From Zingiber officinale (taxonomy: Eukaryota > Streptophyta > Magnoliopsida > Zingiberales > Zingiberaceae), in contig NC_055991.1 of assembly GCF_018446385.1 (NCBI RefSeq), forward strand, positions 119,455,794 to 119,519,793: 64,000 nt of DNA. The letters are read 5' to 3'. Positions 11,703 to 24,300 of this stretch are shown here, piece after piece; the stretch's first letter is position 1, and each line of letters begins with the position of its first letter. The notes below the pieces were generated by a model. The model saw only the letters and a program-made list of their open reading frames with translations. It had not been told where the DNA came from and did no database searches. The position numbers were made by a program, and so were the translations under genes.

Positions 11703-14700
11703 CTAAACTGTGTAATGTTGCTGGATGTTGTCAATGTCTAGTCCTTTGAGCTTGAACACCGATTCGACATGTCCTTTGAGAGTATTCAGCTCGCGAAGCC
11801 TGCAAAAGATTATAACTTTAGATGCTTCAACATTTCAATTCTTTTGTTGTATCTACAATGAGCCTAAACATTTGCATTCATTTTCATCATATTTATTTCA
11901 ATTTGAATAAAAAAAGGGCAGTCCAATGCACGAAGTTCATGTCATGTAGGATTTCGGGAAAGGATTCATTCAATTGTTTGTCATCTGAATATGTCAGAGC
12001 AGCTATAGGTGTAACAGCTCGCAGATGATAAACATAAAATTTAGGATGATAGGCCTGAATATTTATCAATTCAATTGTAGACTTTACATGTTTTCAGTAT
12101 ATAAATAATTCTCAGAGAATGCAAATACCTTGCAATTTCTGCTCGCCTTTTGGCTTGCTCAGCGATCTCAGAAAGCTCTCTGTAACTGCTTTTCTCAGTG
12201 AACAGATTGCTACTTTCAGGAGGCTGAAGTCCATGTAGGGTTCTTTGTGCCATTGCCCATTGAGCTTCCCTTTCTTCCCTTCCATAATCCTTCTTTGTAG
12301 TGAAGGCCGTCTGCATTCAGATTAGTAAAAAAAAAACAAGATTAATGAGATGAATTAGATCATGGGATCTGCTAAGCTGAGGATTGGTAGTTCTACCTTA
12401 TTCTCGAGTAGGTTGTCCCAAGCCTTTCCACTGAGAATGTATCGGATGGCAAATTTGAACAAGTCGAGGGGGAAGAAGAAAACCATACTGTACAGCCAAA
12501 TAACACCAGCCCATCCCCACCCTATGCCTTCTATTCGGGCAAAGCCCCAGTTTGCATAAACAGCAATGAGAGTTGCAATCTATCAAAGACCAAAGTTTTT
12601 CTTATAAACGTTATGGAAGAGGTCAAGATATCACAAGCTAAAGGTGAAGAAAGGATAAAAGTTTGCACAAGGGGGAAGAACTTACAAGCTGAGCAATTAA
12701 GAAGGCACTGACTAGGAGAAGACCAGGGCGTTCGACAAAACACCAGCTGCGTGATCGAGTAACAAAAATAAGTGCCTGGCTAACGATGCTGACTTGAAGG
12801 TATAAAGCAGACATCATCTCGGCGTTGCTATCCCTCAAAGATCTGACATTAAATTTTTCCTGAAACATATCATCAGAATTCACAACTGCATCCAATATAA
12901 TAGTCTTTAGTTGATTGAAACTCAATATCTCAATTTTTGTGTCGATCGAAATGATACATGTAACTAGAAACAAAATATCAGATAGCAATGTCTTGATCTT
13001 ACTGAGAAGAAGTCTGTTTCTTTCATGGCCCAGAAGAAAATAACAGTCATCACGGCTAGGTAACCACCGAGCACAATTCCAGCAGCAAAAATCTCTTGCA
13101 ACTTCCAACTGTCGGGCATCGGAGATGGCTTTACTCTGTCCTTGGAGATCGTCATTATAGTACCTATAATTACAAAAATGCAATAGGAAAAAAATGACTA
13201 TAACATTCATTGAAAGCCGACTCAAACAAAGGATTATTTACACTAACCATCATTTAGAATGGCAATAATCAAAACCATGAAAGGTGAGAAGTCGAATTTC
13301 CATATCAGTGCAATAAGCATAAATCCGAGCTGCAGGATTAGGAAAGGGATGAGAAACAATGAAACACACATGGATAGGTTCAGGCATAGTTTCAGCAAAT
13401 GGCTTACCACAATACGAATGGTTATGGAGACAGCATATATCTACAGTTTAATATGATCAGAAAGTTAAGCTGATGATATAGCAATCAAAATAAGAACTGA
13501 AATAGAATGTTACTGATTGTTTAGCTACCGTGTAGTTCTTCATTCTCTGAAAAATAGCTCGACTTGTAAGCACGGCACTGATGATGACACTTAGCCCTGG
13601 CTCAGTGAGGACGATGTCTGAAGCACTCCTAGCGGCATCTGTAGCATCCGCGACCGCAATTCCAATATCAGCCTTCTTCAGTGCAGGCGCATCGTTAACT
13701 CCATCTCCAGTCATTCCGCAAATATGTTTCTTTTCTTGCAACTTCTTCACAATTTCGTACTTGTGTTCTAAGAAGGGAGAAAAAAAATCAGTATCTTGCT
13801 CCATAGTGACTATATGTATAAGCATAAGGAGATGGGGATCAATTGAAGCCCACCTGGAAAAACTCCTGCGAACCCATCAGCCTTCTCTATCAGTTCATCC
13901 ACCGGAAGTGCAGCTATTGATGCATCCTTATTCTGGCCTAGCAGTGAAGAGGAAGGATACATATTGGTTCCCATTCCAAGCCTGCGACCAGTTTCCTTCG
14001 CTATAGCAAGTTGATCACCTGCGAGGGCATAGCTAGTTTAGAAAAATAAGGAGATAATTCAGTCTACAAAAGCAAGAAAAATTATATAGGGAGAAAAAAG
14101 AATACAGGACCAGTAATCATCTTCACATTAACACCAAGATTAAGGGCTCTGCGTATGGTTTCCGCACTGTCATGCCTTGGAGGATCAAATAGAGGCAGCA
14201 AGCCAACAAATTGCCATGGGCCACCAGGACTCTCCTTCGATTTCTCTGGTACTTCCTGTTCAAAGCAAACACACATATATATGTCTTGAGAACAAGAGAG
14301 ATTGAATAAAGTAGCTGTTTCGGTTTCATCATCTGAAAGAGGAACTAGACCTGTCTGGCAACTGCTAGTGAGCGTAGCCCGCGTTCGGCATACTTGTCGA
14401 TTACACTGTGAACCCTGCGCCTCACATCTTCCTTGCAGTTGCAGAGGTTCAAAATCTAACACCGAGGGAGGAATTAAAATCTGATAGTGCAAATGTTATT
14501 CGAGAATTTGAAAGAAGAAAACAGGGGATGAAAATACCTGCTCTGGAGCACCTTTGCTCACCCGATGCCAATGGCCCTCGGCATCAATGTAGGTAAGAGC
14601 AGTTCTTTTGTCGACAGGGTTAAAAGGAAGAAAATGCACTTCCCTTATACCTGCCCTGGCCTGTACACCAAAGTTGAAAGAATTAGTGAAATCTAGCTGC

Positions 14701-17186
14701 ATAATTCTGAGCATGTGGAAGTAAAATTTTAGCAAATTATGAGGTACGTGCCTCCTTTGGGTCAGCAAGCATTCCGACCATGGCAGCATCAATAGCATCT
14801 TGGTTCTCAGTCCTCGACGCTCTTGCGGCCAACAAGACGACGTGTTCCTTATCTACACCCTTTGCAAAGACCTCAATGAGGTTCTTGTCGACGCCAAGCT
14901 TGTTGAGCGTGAGCGTGCCGGTTTTGTCACTGCAGAGGACATCCATGCCGGCCATCTCCTCTATTGCGGTCATCCTCTTCGTGATGGCTCCTTGCTGGGA
15001 GAGCCTGTGGGAACCAATCGCCATGGTGACCGACAAAACGGTGGGCATGGCAATGGGAATGCCTCCTATCAAGAGGACCAGTAGGTTGTCGATGCCGTCT
15101 CTGTATCGTCTGTTCTGGATTGGGTACATGACAATTATCTCCACGATCATTCCGACGGCAATGGAGCAGATGCAGAAGTTGCCGATGGCCGTGAGGACCT
15201 TCTGAAAATGGCCGACTTGGTTAGTGCTGTCGACGAGGTGGGCAGCCTTTCCGAAGAAGGTGTGGACGCCAGTGGCAATGACGACGGCCTCGATTTCACC
15301 TTGTTTGCAAGTTGAGCCAGAGAAGACCTCATCGCCGGGATTCTTGGTGACGGGGAGGGATTCTCCGGTCAAAGCAGATTGGTCAATCTTCAAGGGGTCC
15401 CCCTCAAGAAGGCGAGCATCGGCAGGGACAATATCACCAAGTTTAATACTGATGATGTCGCCAGGAACCAGAATTGCTGCTTCTTGCTCGCTCCACTGGC
15501 CATCTCTGAGCACCTGCCGACGGCAAATTGTTCGTCAAAATTAAAGAGCTTGTCAATGGAGAGGGAAATAGACCGATCACAGTTCGGAAGGCTGTTCAGT
15601 TCACGATTTGCGATGTTCAAAATTTTTATTTTTAGTTTTTTTTAAAAAAAAAACCTGAAAAGCTTAGACTGAGTTATACCTTTGTTTTTGGTGCAAGGCC
15701 AGCCATCAGGGCTGCTGCGGCGTTGCCGGCGTTGTTTTCTTCGATGAAGCTGATGGTGGAGTTGATGACGAGCAACGCTACGATGCCGACGAAGTCCTGC
15801 CAGTCCGGAGGTTTCCCGCCACCGTTGGCCAAGGCGATGGCCATGATAGCAGCCATTTCCATTACCCAGGAGAGGGGATTCCACATGAAACCAAGAAATT
15901 TGAGGATTTTGCTCTCCTGCACATTGAAAACTCATATTATTTTTGTCGCTAGAGAATTAAACAAAATCAAGTTCACAATATATACATACTTTTCAAAAGA
16001 AATTTAAAAATATATATATATATCAGTGTAGATTACAATTAAAAAATTTTACCTTTTTCTCTTCCAGTTTGTTGGGACCAAAGATCTGGAGGCGATTGGC
16101 TCCTTCCTGAGCTGAAAGACCTTCCCTCGAACATTTCAGCTGCTCAAATACTTCCTCGATTGGAATTCGTTCCTGAGATCACACAAGAACATTATTAACT
16201 ATCCAAAATTAGCTAAAATTAAACTCAAAAAGTTTCTCCTATTAGCACGTCATCATATATAGAGATCAATTAGATCCATAGTGCAGTGGTAGCACAAGAA
16301 TGTGTTTTCGAGATGAAAAGAAATAAAAGACTGTTAAACTGTTAAATTTTACAAACAAACATACTTATAAATCACAAGTCACCATCTAAAACTGAAATTT
16401 ATTCTAATCTAAAATAGTACCAGTGTAACAGTGCAAAAAACAGGAAGGTTGCTTTCCATGTATAGAACAACCACAAGCCGTTCGTGGAAAAAGTAACGTC
16501 AGCAGGATCAGAAGCATTAACTTAATTAGAGATGACAAATAAAATAAAGCTATACATTTTCGACACAATTTTTTCCCCCTTTTTTTCGGTTGGGATGCTT
16601 TGGGAAAAAATAAACGAAAAGGCTAAAGAATATAAAAAAAAAATTCACACCTTTTTTAATTCATCATGTTGCTTAAGAAAGAAAAATAGCTTCAGAAATC
16701 AACTTCACAATAATCATCTCTTTAATTTTTCTTATAATATTCCGTTTCGTATCTGCGTACATAAAACTACTCTTCCAATAACAGAGGAAGAATTTCTTAT
16801 TTTAAAAACACAAATTTCCCCACAGCTCAATCTCATCTCCGCTATGGGTAAACAAACAGAGGACAAAATCTACAAATCTCGATCCATACGACATCGAATA
16901 GACAAACTTCATATCATGTTTGAACATAAAAAATGAAAGGGAAAAAAAAAACGAAATCCCTAATAAAACTCCAGATCTGTCGCAAAAACTAAAACAGTAT
17001 GCCGATTGATCCCGGCGGAGCTAACTGGATCTCCGATTTATTAACGATCCGATCACATATCAACACAATACCAAGGAGGCCAACAGATAATCGCGCAAGT
17101 CGAAGATACAAGATCCGATCACTCACCAGATCGACTGTTTCGTTCTTGATCGCATCCAAGCTAATCTCCTTGCCGTCTCCGGCCAT
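11703..17186 (-). CDS. plasma-membrane H+-ATPase (P3A-type proton pump)
   Basis: It pumps protons out of the cell using ATP and energises nutrient transport. There are sixteen coding exons (2868 bp, 955 aa): 17186-17127, 16172-16053, 15916-15680, 15513-14752, 14660-14538, 14455-14351, 14255-14111, 14018-13854, 13767-13529, 13440-13408, 13329-13248, 13163-13003, 12859-12686, 12579-12397, 12310-12129 and 11799-11703. The phosphorylated Asp is in [12 protein letters not shown] (about residue 335). TGES, the hinge motif [12 protein letters not shown], the proton-site segment AILNDG and membrane helices are all intact. The C-terminal autoinhibitory domain ends HYTV, whose penultimate Thr is, in this family, phosphorylated and bound by 14-3-3 proteins. 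The intron between exons 4 and 5 appears to use a GC donor. The start is fixed by [20 protein letters not shown]. The gene looks intact. Confidence 0.97.
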
Positions 17187-17364
17187 CTTTCCTCCGAGTC
17201 GAAGGATCCCTAGGCCGAGAGAATCACAAGAGAAAGAAACCAAAGCCCTAAAGCGATGAGGGAGCAACCATCACCCACCTGATCCCCACTCCCCTTCACT
17301 ATCTCTCTCGATCTCGAAGAAGAAGCAGAAGAGCTGCTCCAGTGAAGGTGATCCCAAACGCTGC

Positions 17365-17374
17365 CCTTTTATAG
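17365..17374 (-). promoter_or_regulatory. TATA box of the H+-ATPase gene
   Basis: CTATAAAAGG on the minus strand, about 180 bp above the ATG. A pyrimidine-rich 5' leader follows, as expected for a strong housekeeping promoter. Confidence 0.65.
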
Positions 17375-17379
17375 TCCAC

Positions 17380-18430
17380 TTAGTCTACCCTCGCGGCCTC
17401 CATGGCCACTCTATTTCGACACGTAGGTACTCTATCCCGCATATGCATTTCCTATGCGGAAAAGTGTCAACCGTTGAGATCGATTTCGATGGCGATGTGT
17501 CGGTTCGTATACAAACACCTATGCTTGAAATTGCAGGGAAGGTCAGGAGGGATCGGGCCTGTTGTAGACTTAGAAAAGTCTGCAAGGAGACGCGCAGAAA
17601 CGCGACCCGCCTACAACAGTTGGGGGCTTGCTGGTCCCTCAGTGCAAGTGGAGCCACGTGTTGAGTTGAATTGAAAAATAACGTAGAAGATTGTGACCGG
17701 ATTATATTTTCGTCCTTTAATTTTATTATTTTTCTCATATTTGGTTCAAAATTTCCGTTTTCCATTTAATGATAATTATGGCAAACAAGAGTCGAAACTT
17801 CTTTATCTTCGTATATTAATTTTAGTTAAAATTGATATAATTATATTTAAATAATTTTAATTAAGTTAAAATACTTTACCACAATCACTTTATATTATCA
17901 AAATTTTGATTAAAATTATAAAACAATGAGTGCTGCAGACGACTTTGAGGTCACTTTAACATAGATTTATCATCAAAATAAGGATTCCTTTTTAACTTTT
18001 ACTCATTTATATATCAAAATATACAAGCTATTTCTGAACTTCAATTTGGTAATGAGAACTGAAAAGGAGAAAATCTAGGGACTGAAGTGAGAAACTAGCT
18101 AATTCAAGGGGCAAATGAGAATTAACTGTGAGAAAAAATAACGGTGATTTAAATATTTATAAAATAAACAAACAATTAAATTGATGTGGAGATCGGTGAA
18201 TCAACGACTTCTACGCGCACTTTAAGGTCCGTATCGTGCAATCACGCCCGTTGATTCGTCCGGATATGGCGGGAGATCTCTGATCATTACGCATCGTCTT
18301 CCTCCAAAATTAATTAATAAATTAACGGCATTTTACCAAACAACTGCATGTGAATTTCAAATTTTTCATAATTCAGGTAGCATTTCTTTCGGATGATTTT
18401 ATAAATATATATATATATTTTAATTAAAAT
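17380..18430. other. upstream region of the H+-ATPase gene, no gene recognised
   Basis: The first 300 bp are GC-balanced and contain a CACGTG G-box core at about 17655. The rest is AT-rich with no exon, RNA gene or transposon end that I can see. Confidence 0.45.
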
Positions 18431-18434
18431 ATAA

Positions 18435-18605
18435 AAATATATAAAAAAATTCTTATGTGACAAAAGGTGATTCGCTCGCCCCCAACACCCTCGCCAATCC
18501 ATCCCTAGGTCAACACGGAGGAGGTAAATCACGGATGACTACTAGCCATTAGTACAAATGACCAAGATATGGGGGAGATTATGCTCGATCACGTCGAGTT
18601 TCGAC
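18435..18605 (-). mobile_element. 5'-truncated tRNA-derived SINE
   Basis: Read on the minus strand it matches the 3' two-thirds of the SINE at 47463-47662: AAACTCGACGTG (box-B remnant), ACTAATGGCTAGTAG, GTGATTTACCTCCTCCGTG and ending CGAATCACCTTTTGT. The box A half is missing. Confidence 0.7.
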
Positions 18606-18611
18606 TATAAA

Positions 18612-18842
18612 AAAATTCTTCTTTGCAGCAAAAGGTGAAATCCTCGCCCCCAAGGTCCCCACCGACCAGACCCACAGTCATTGTGAGGGAGGTAAATCGC
18701 AGCACCAGAGCTAACATGGGACGGACCGGGTGGGATACAGGGATAGGGGATTTATTCCCCCGTTGTCACTGAGTTTCAATCCGACGACCTCCTTGCAATA
18801 ACTTTTACCCCATGTTATCTCGGATGACCCACGGGGACTATT
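18612..18842 (-). mobile_element. tRNA-derived SINE, same family
   Basis: On the minus strand there is a tRNA-like head with a box-B-like GGATTGAAACTC at about 18771-18782, then a body with GCGATTTACCTCC, and an end CACCTTTTGCTGC followed by a T-run. It lies head-to-tail with the truncated copy at 18435-18605 in the same orientation. An A-run follows at 18844-18860 on the plus strand. Confidence 0.7.
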
Positions 18843-18860
18843 AAAAAAAAAAAAAAAAAT

Positions 18861-20106
18861 CTTCTGCACCTATGCAATGTGGTCACTAGGCGTGCGACTA
18901 AGTATTAGTGATTAACAATAACACTAATAAAAATATAAAAGTAAAAGCAATTTGGTATATAATTGACTAGTTACACTTGTTTATATACTTTTCAAACCAC
19001 CAATTTTGTGTTAAATTCGTCAAAACCACTATTTAAATTTCGCCCAAAAAAACATCATAATTATATAAAATTATTTCCATTGTGTCGATTTTCCCTCGAT
19101 TCCGTAGAAACTTTTTGTTCATTGCCTTTTTTTTTCCTTAGATTCCTTGGATCGACTATGTTTCTCCATTACTATCAAAATCAATCACTTTTGAATCACA
19201 AAAATGTTATACTATTCAATATTCAACTTAATGTCTTTAGACAATCGATTTATTACCTTTACCTTTCCATTTTGACAAAATATTGAAATTATCGCTAAAA
19301 CAATCGACCATTCATTCTTATTTTCATACATTTCTATTAAATTATTCAAAAGATAATGTTAAATATTATTATGGCTTATTATTTTTCTTTATCGGAGCAC
19401 ATAGTAAAATTGTTATTTTAACGGTACCTTTAGAATAATCTCATTCTCTTAAATGAAATAAATTAAGAGAAGTCACAACGACCCTTTTCATAAGGAAGAT
19501 CAGATACCAACAAAATATTTTATACTTGTTTAAAATTGACTTGAAAATTTTTTTTGGAGTAACTTCCCTGTAGATACCAATTCGTTAGGATTTATTATTT
19601 TTCCTTATGAATCTAGAAATGGGCTACTAATAGACAAGAGGGATGAAGAAAATGATGTTTATAATAGGATTAAAAGAACAAGCTGCTTTGAAAACTATAT
19701 ATAGTAGAGTTAGAATTTTTGAGCCATCAACGTTCTTAGTTAGATTTCCTGTTTAATTTTGTAGGATGGTGACTTTTAGCCATTGATGAAAGTGTTGGCT
19801 TCGTGAGTTACGATAAAATTAATGTATAAAATATAGCTCCAGCCACTAAGCTCGGTATGATTTGAATTTGAGTTTTAGTGATTGAGTGAGATATTAAATA
19901 AGTTAAAATTAATCAGATATTTAATTAAAAAAATAGATCTGTTATCTTAGCGACCCCTTTAATACCGATTCCATGGATATAAAGTAAGGTAAATACAGGT
20001 ATGCAGGTCATAGACGCATGGTAGGGTAAACCCCAGGTACATTGCGAATAGTTCAGTAAGGAGATTACATTGCGAATATTTTGAGTTATTGTCGATTGAT
20101 ACGGAC
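18861..20106. other. AT-rich intergenic DNA, nothing recognised
   Basis: I found no gene model, RNA gene or clear transposon terminus here. The open frame at 18963-19286 lacks any domain or splice context. Confidence 0.45.
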
Positions 20107-21392
20107 TGTTACGAACGGATCCAAGTATGACGTGACAATTAAAGTCAAGGCGACATGATAGTCAAAATCAAGATGAGGTGGTGGTCCAAGTCAAGGGGAG
20201 GTGACAATCAAAAGATCGCTCTCAACATGGCCTGGCTCCTCGCCCAGCGCTAAGGGTCCTAATACAAGGACGACTGGAGTCGACCGAGCTTGAGGAACCT
20301 AGTGTGTCACTCTTATGCTAAGATATTTAGCACATAACTAATTGTTCTCGGACCGCTCAGGTTTAATAAAAGATCGACCTGCCATAAGGACATCTGAGAA
20401 TACATTCGTCCGGCGTATCGGTGATCTAGTCTTTCACTCTCAGAATTCAACCTAACATATAGTCGATCAAACATATGAGCTTTCACTATTCATTCTCTCT
20501 CCCTTTTTTACATGGGTGGTCGAGTATACAGCTGAATAGAGTTACAAGCTAGGCACAATATCCTTATCTTCGGCGAGCAAACATGTGAGGCATATCTCAG
20601 AAGAAATCCGACTGGATTTCTAGAGTTCAGATATCACTTCAGGGACAAGCTTCCCAATATAAGGACGATGGACTAAAAGTACTGATTGAGCCTCTCGGAG
20701 CTGAGTTCCCCATTATTCAGAAACAAGTATCCTTGCATATGGCCGGTTGGTCATAAGAACCGTCTAGACCTAGGGCACTTAGCTTCCCATTAATTCATAA
20801 TCAGATCTCCAACATTACACAATATATATCTAAACGGTCTTAAGGGTCGAACGTCCTATCACACTCAGTACTTTGATTTTATATATACATCTGGTCGGCA
20901 AAATATCTGACTGGGATATTTTCAAGGGACCACATTGCCAGAGAATCGCAACAGTCTGTCAGATAATAACAACCGCTGTTAAAGAATATTCTTTTGTTAT
21001 TAAGTGGGCATCCAATAGAACATTCATCGAAGGTGACTCTATAGTTTCTATTAATTGACATATTATGATAGCATATTCTTTCAACCACCTCATTAATGAC
21101 GTCAATTATAAAAATAGTACACACGGGTAACGGAAGATTCCTCGGACGGTAACTATACACCTCCCAGGTCACATATTCCCTACTCGATAACTTCTAACAC
21201 TCGACATTCTTTGCCACCTCATGATTATGGAGGTTATTAGAGGAGTTATATAAACCGGGGTCTTCTCTGATGGCGATGTACGTTTTGGAGCATATTTTTA
21301 CTACGCACACGCTTTGCTACACATTTGCTGTTTGATTTCCCGCTCAGGCATTACATTGACTTGAGCGTCGAAGGACCTTCGCTAGGGACCTC
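20107..21392 (+). mobile_element. fossil LTR fragment, probably Ty3/gypsy Tat-like
   Basis: It starts TGTTACGAACGGATCC and has the texture of Tat/Retand-type LTRs: short GTCAAGG-type repeats, and a 3' part with GACTTGAGCGTCG followed by CGCTAGGGACC. It stops where the copia-derived LTR begins. It is non-coding and broken. The family assignment is by resemblance only. Confidence 0.45.
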
Positions 21393-24300
21393 TATAAGTA
21401 TCCCGTGGTAGTTTTGATGTGATCAACCAAATCAAGTTAGGTCATGTTGTGGTTTGATCTTGTGTCTAAGTGTGTAAGACTTAGGAGTATAGGAAGTCAA
21501 GCAAAAGACATAGCTAACGAGAAGGACGGTACGGGAGAGAGTCAACGGGCTCGGTGCATCTGAGGGAAGAGGTACTACGAAGAGTATGTAGGCGAATGAG
21601 AAGGAAGCGCGAGGCATTTTCGAGGGACGAGAAGTCGGAACGGAAGATTGAACGAGAAGGCCAAAAAATGGGTTCGAGTTAGCCCTATTCCGAATGGCCG
21701 AAATCACCCAAGTGAGTGGAGTCGGAGCAGAAGATCTAGACAAAAAGTCAACATGGATTGACTTTTAGGTCCGAACGCCCGGAGCTATTCTAGGTGCCCG
21801 GAGTCTGGGCATCCGAAGCTCCTTTGGGAGCTTGGACCAAATTGATCCAGCAGACGCGCCTCAGTGAGGCACCCCTACTCGAAGGCAGTCCAGGAGCCCG
21901 GAGCTATTCCAGGCGCTCGGACCAGATAAGATGTTATCTTTTGGTCGTTGCATAGCCATTGCGATGTAGATAAACTTTTATTCACACCCAAGTGCTCGGA
22001 GTCCTTCCAGGCCCCGCACCATGCCATGTCAGCAATGGTCAATTTCGACTAGTGGGCTATAAATAGAGCTCTGGTCTTCTCCTTTAAAAACAACACGCTA
22101 TGTACTTCAATTCTCTTTCACTTTTTCATTTCTGAGCATTATTTTCGTATATGAGGCTTCTCCGCCTCTGACGTTCTGTTCGAAAAGGAGATCTTGATAG
22201 TGAACTTACATTCCTTGAAGTAGTAATCCTCTAATTGTCAACCAATCAATAAAACCTGATCAAGTTGAGAAAGGTCTTGCTTGTTTTATTTTATGTAGGA
22301 TAATTCACCACCCTCTTGCCAGCTCCAAGGGATCAATAAATGGTATCAGAACCCAACCGCTTTAGAAGGACTAATCGCATACCGAAGCATAAAATATGAT
22401 GGCCGGATCGAGCATCTACCCGCCTAAGTTTGAGGGAAAGTTTGTGCGAACTGAAAAAAGAAGATGAAAATATTCTTCAAAACTGACTTCGAATTATTAT
22501 TAATAATGAAGTATGATTTTGTAGCACCGAATGATTAACAAGGGAACGACAAAGAAAAACATCAATGGATGAAAAAGGAGCAAGCCAACTTTGTGACAAA
22601 TGACAAGACAGAATTCCACCTGCTGAGCGTTTTACTATCATAAGAAGTTAACAGGATCGACACCTATGAGTCAACCAAATACCTCTGGGAAAAAATTCTG
22701 AAACTACACCAAGGAACCTCGGAGGTAAAACTCAGCAACCTTTGGTTAGAAGAAGGCGAAACTATAGCACACCTCCACTTAAGAATCAAAGAACTCATCA
22801 CCTAACTTACGAATCTCAGAGAAAAGGTAATCAACCGAGATTCGCTAAAGTATGCACTTAACGCTTTTCCTAGGACTTCTGAATAGGCAACCCTAGTAGA
22901 TGCATATTTTATCTTTAGGGATTTAAAGATAAGTAATTTAGAAGAATTATTCTCTACTTTTGAAATTCATGAATTAAGATATGCAGATCTAAAGAAAGAG
23001 TCAAAGCACAACATTGCCTTAAAAACTTCTATCGATGATGACAAAACAACATTCATGGTAAGGAAGTTCAAAGGTTTTTTTAAAAACTAATAATTTAATC
23101 AAGTGTAGGCCAAAAGAAGAAAGAGAAAAGTAAGATACTATCATTACAATAAAGAAAGACGCGTAAAGACAACTACTCAAAACTGAAGAACAAGGACAAG
23201 GACTAGAAAAAGCACAAAAGAGTGACCAAAAGAAGCACAAAAATCAAAAGGCGACATGGGATGAAATATCTTCATCAAATTCGGGCATCGTAGCCTATGC
23301 CGGACTTACATTGATGGCAAGTTACCAAGAAGACAACGGAGTAAGTTTATCGGAGATGAGCATCAAGAGTAGGGGCGGAGCTAGGATATCAGTTTAGTGT
23401 AGGCAATTACAGTTACCGTTGACGGACATATTGCGGAGGGTGCCTCGTCCAGTTCCGACAGCAACCCAATAGTAGTGAAGCAACTAAAGCTCTCCACATT
23501 ACAAGTCATGTTGTCGTGTATCTTGCTAAAAACTTTTTGCATCATCTGACTAATTTTTTTTTTTTGACATCATCTGCCTAATTTTTTTTCTTATACTTGT
23601 ATGGAAAACATAACAAGAAAAGAAGTGTATCAACATGTATCTTGCTTTCGACATACTACATATGCTTGTTATGCCGTTTAGTTAGGAAAAAAACAAATAC
23701 TAGATGAGAGAATCATAAAATTAAGGGTGGTTTCGGTGCCTAGGTCCAGCAATAGAAAAAAAATGTAAAAAATTAATGTTTTTGTTCAATAATGTATTTG
23801 AAGTGCAAGACAAAATGAACAAGCGCTTATTCTTTTTTTGTGTCATCTGCATCATCTATTTTTTTTCCTAGGTTGTATTAATAATATTTTTTAAGTGGGT
23901 CTTGGCTCAGTGTGGGCAGCTGCCCACACTGGGCCTGTGCTAGCTCCGCCCATGATCAAGAGCATCGATGAAGGGGAAGCAACGTTAGAAGAAAGCAACT
24001 CTTCAAGGGGAGTATCAGGTAATGAGATCGACAAGGTAAGTCAGATATGATCTCTATCTCCTGATAAGTTATTTAAGTTTATAAACATGTTGTCGAAAAA
24101 TTCTTGTAAATTAGAAATCAAAAATGGAAAATTTTAAAAGGAAAATGATGAATTAAAATTAACCTTAGCAACATCTTGTCGATTAGAAGATTTCGACAAG
24201 ATAAAAATGAAAAATAAAAAATTGAAAGTAGGAATAAAAAAATTAAAGAATTATGCATGTGCACATGTTCAACAAATTAGAAAATATTTAGGACTTAATT

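Noticed and set aside
14082-15645. Many plus-strand frames opposite the H+-ATPase exons
   Set aside because: They are antisense shadows of conserved GC-balanced exons with no independent homology.
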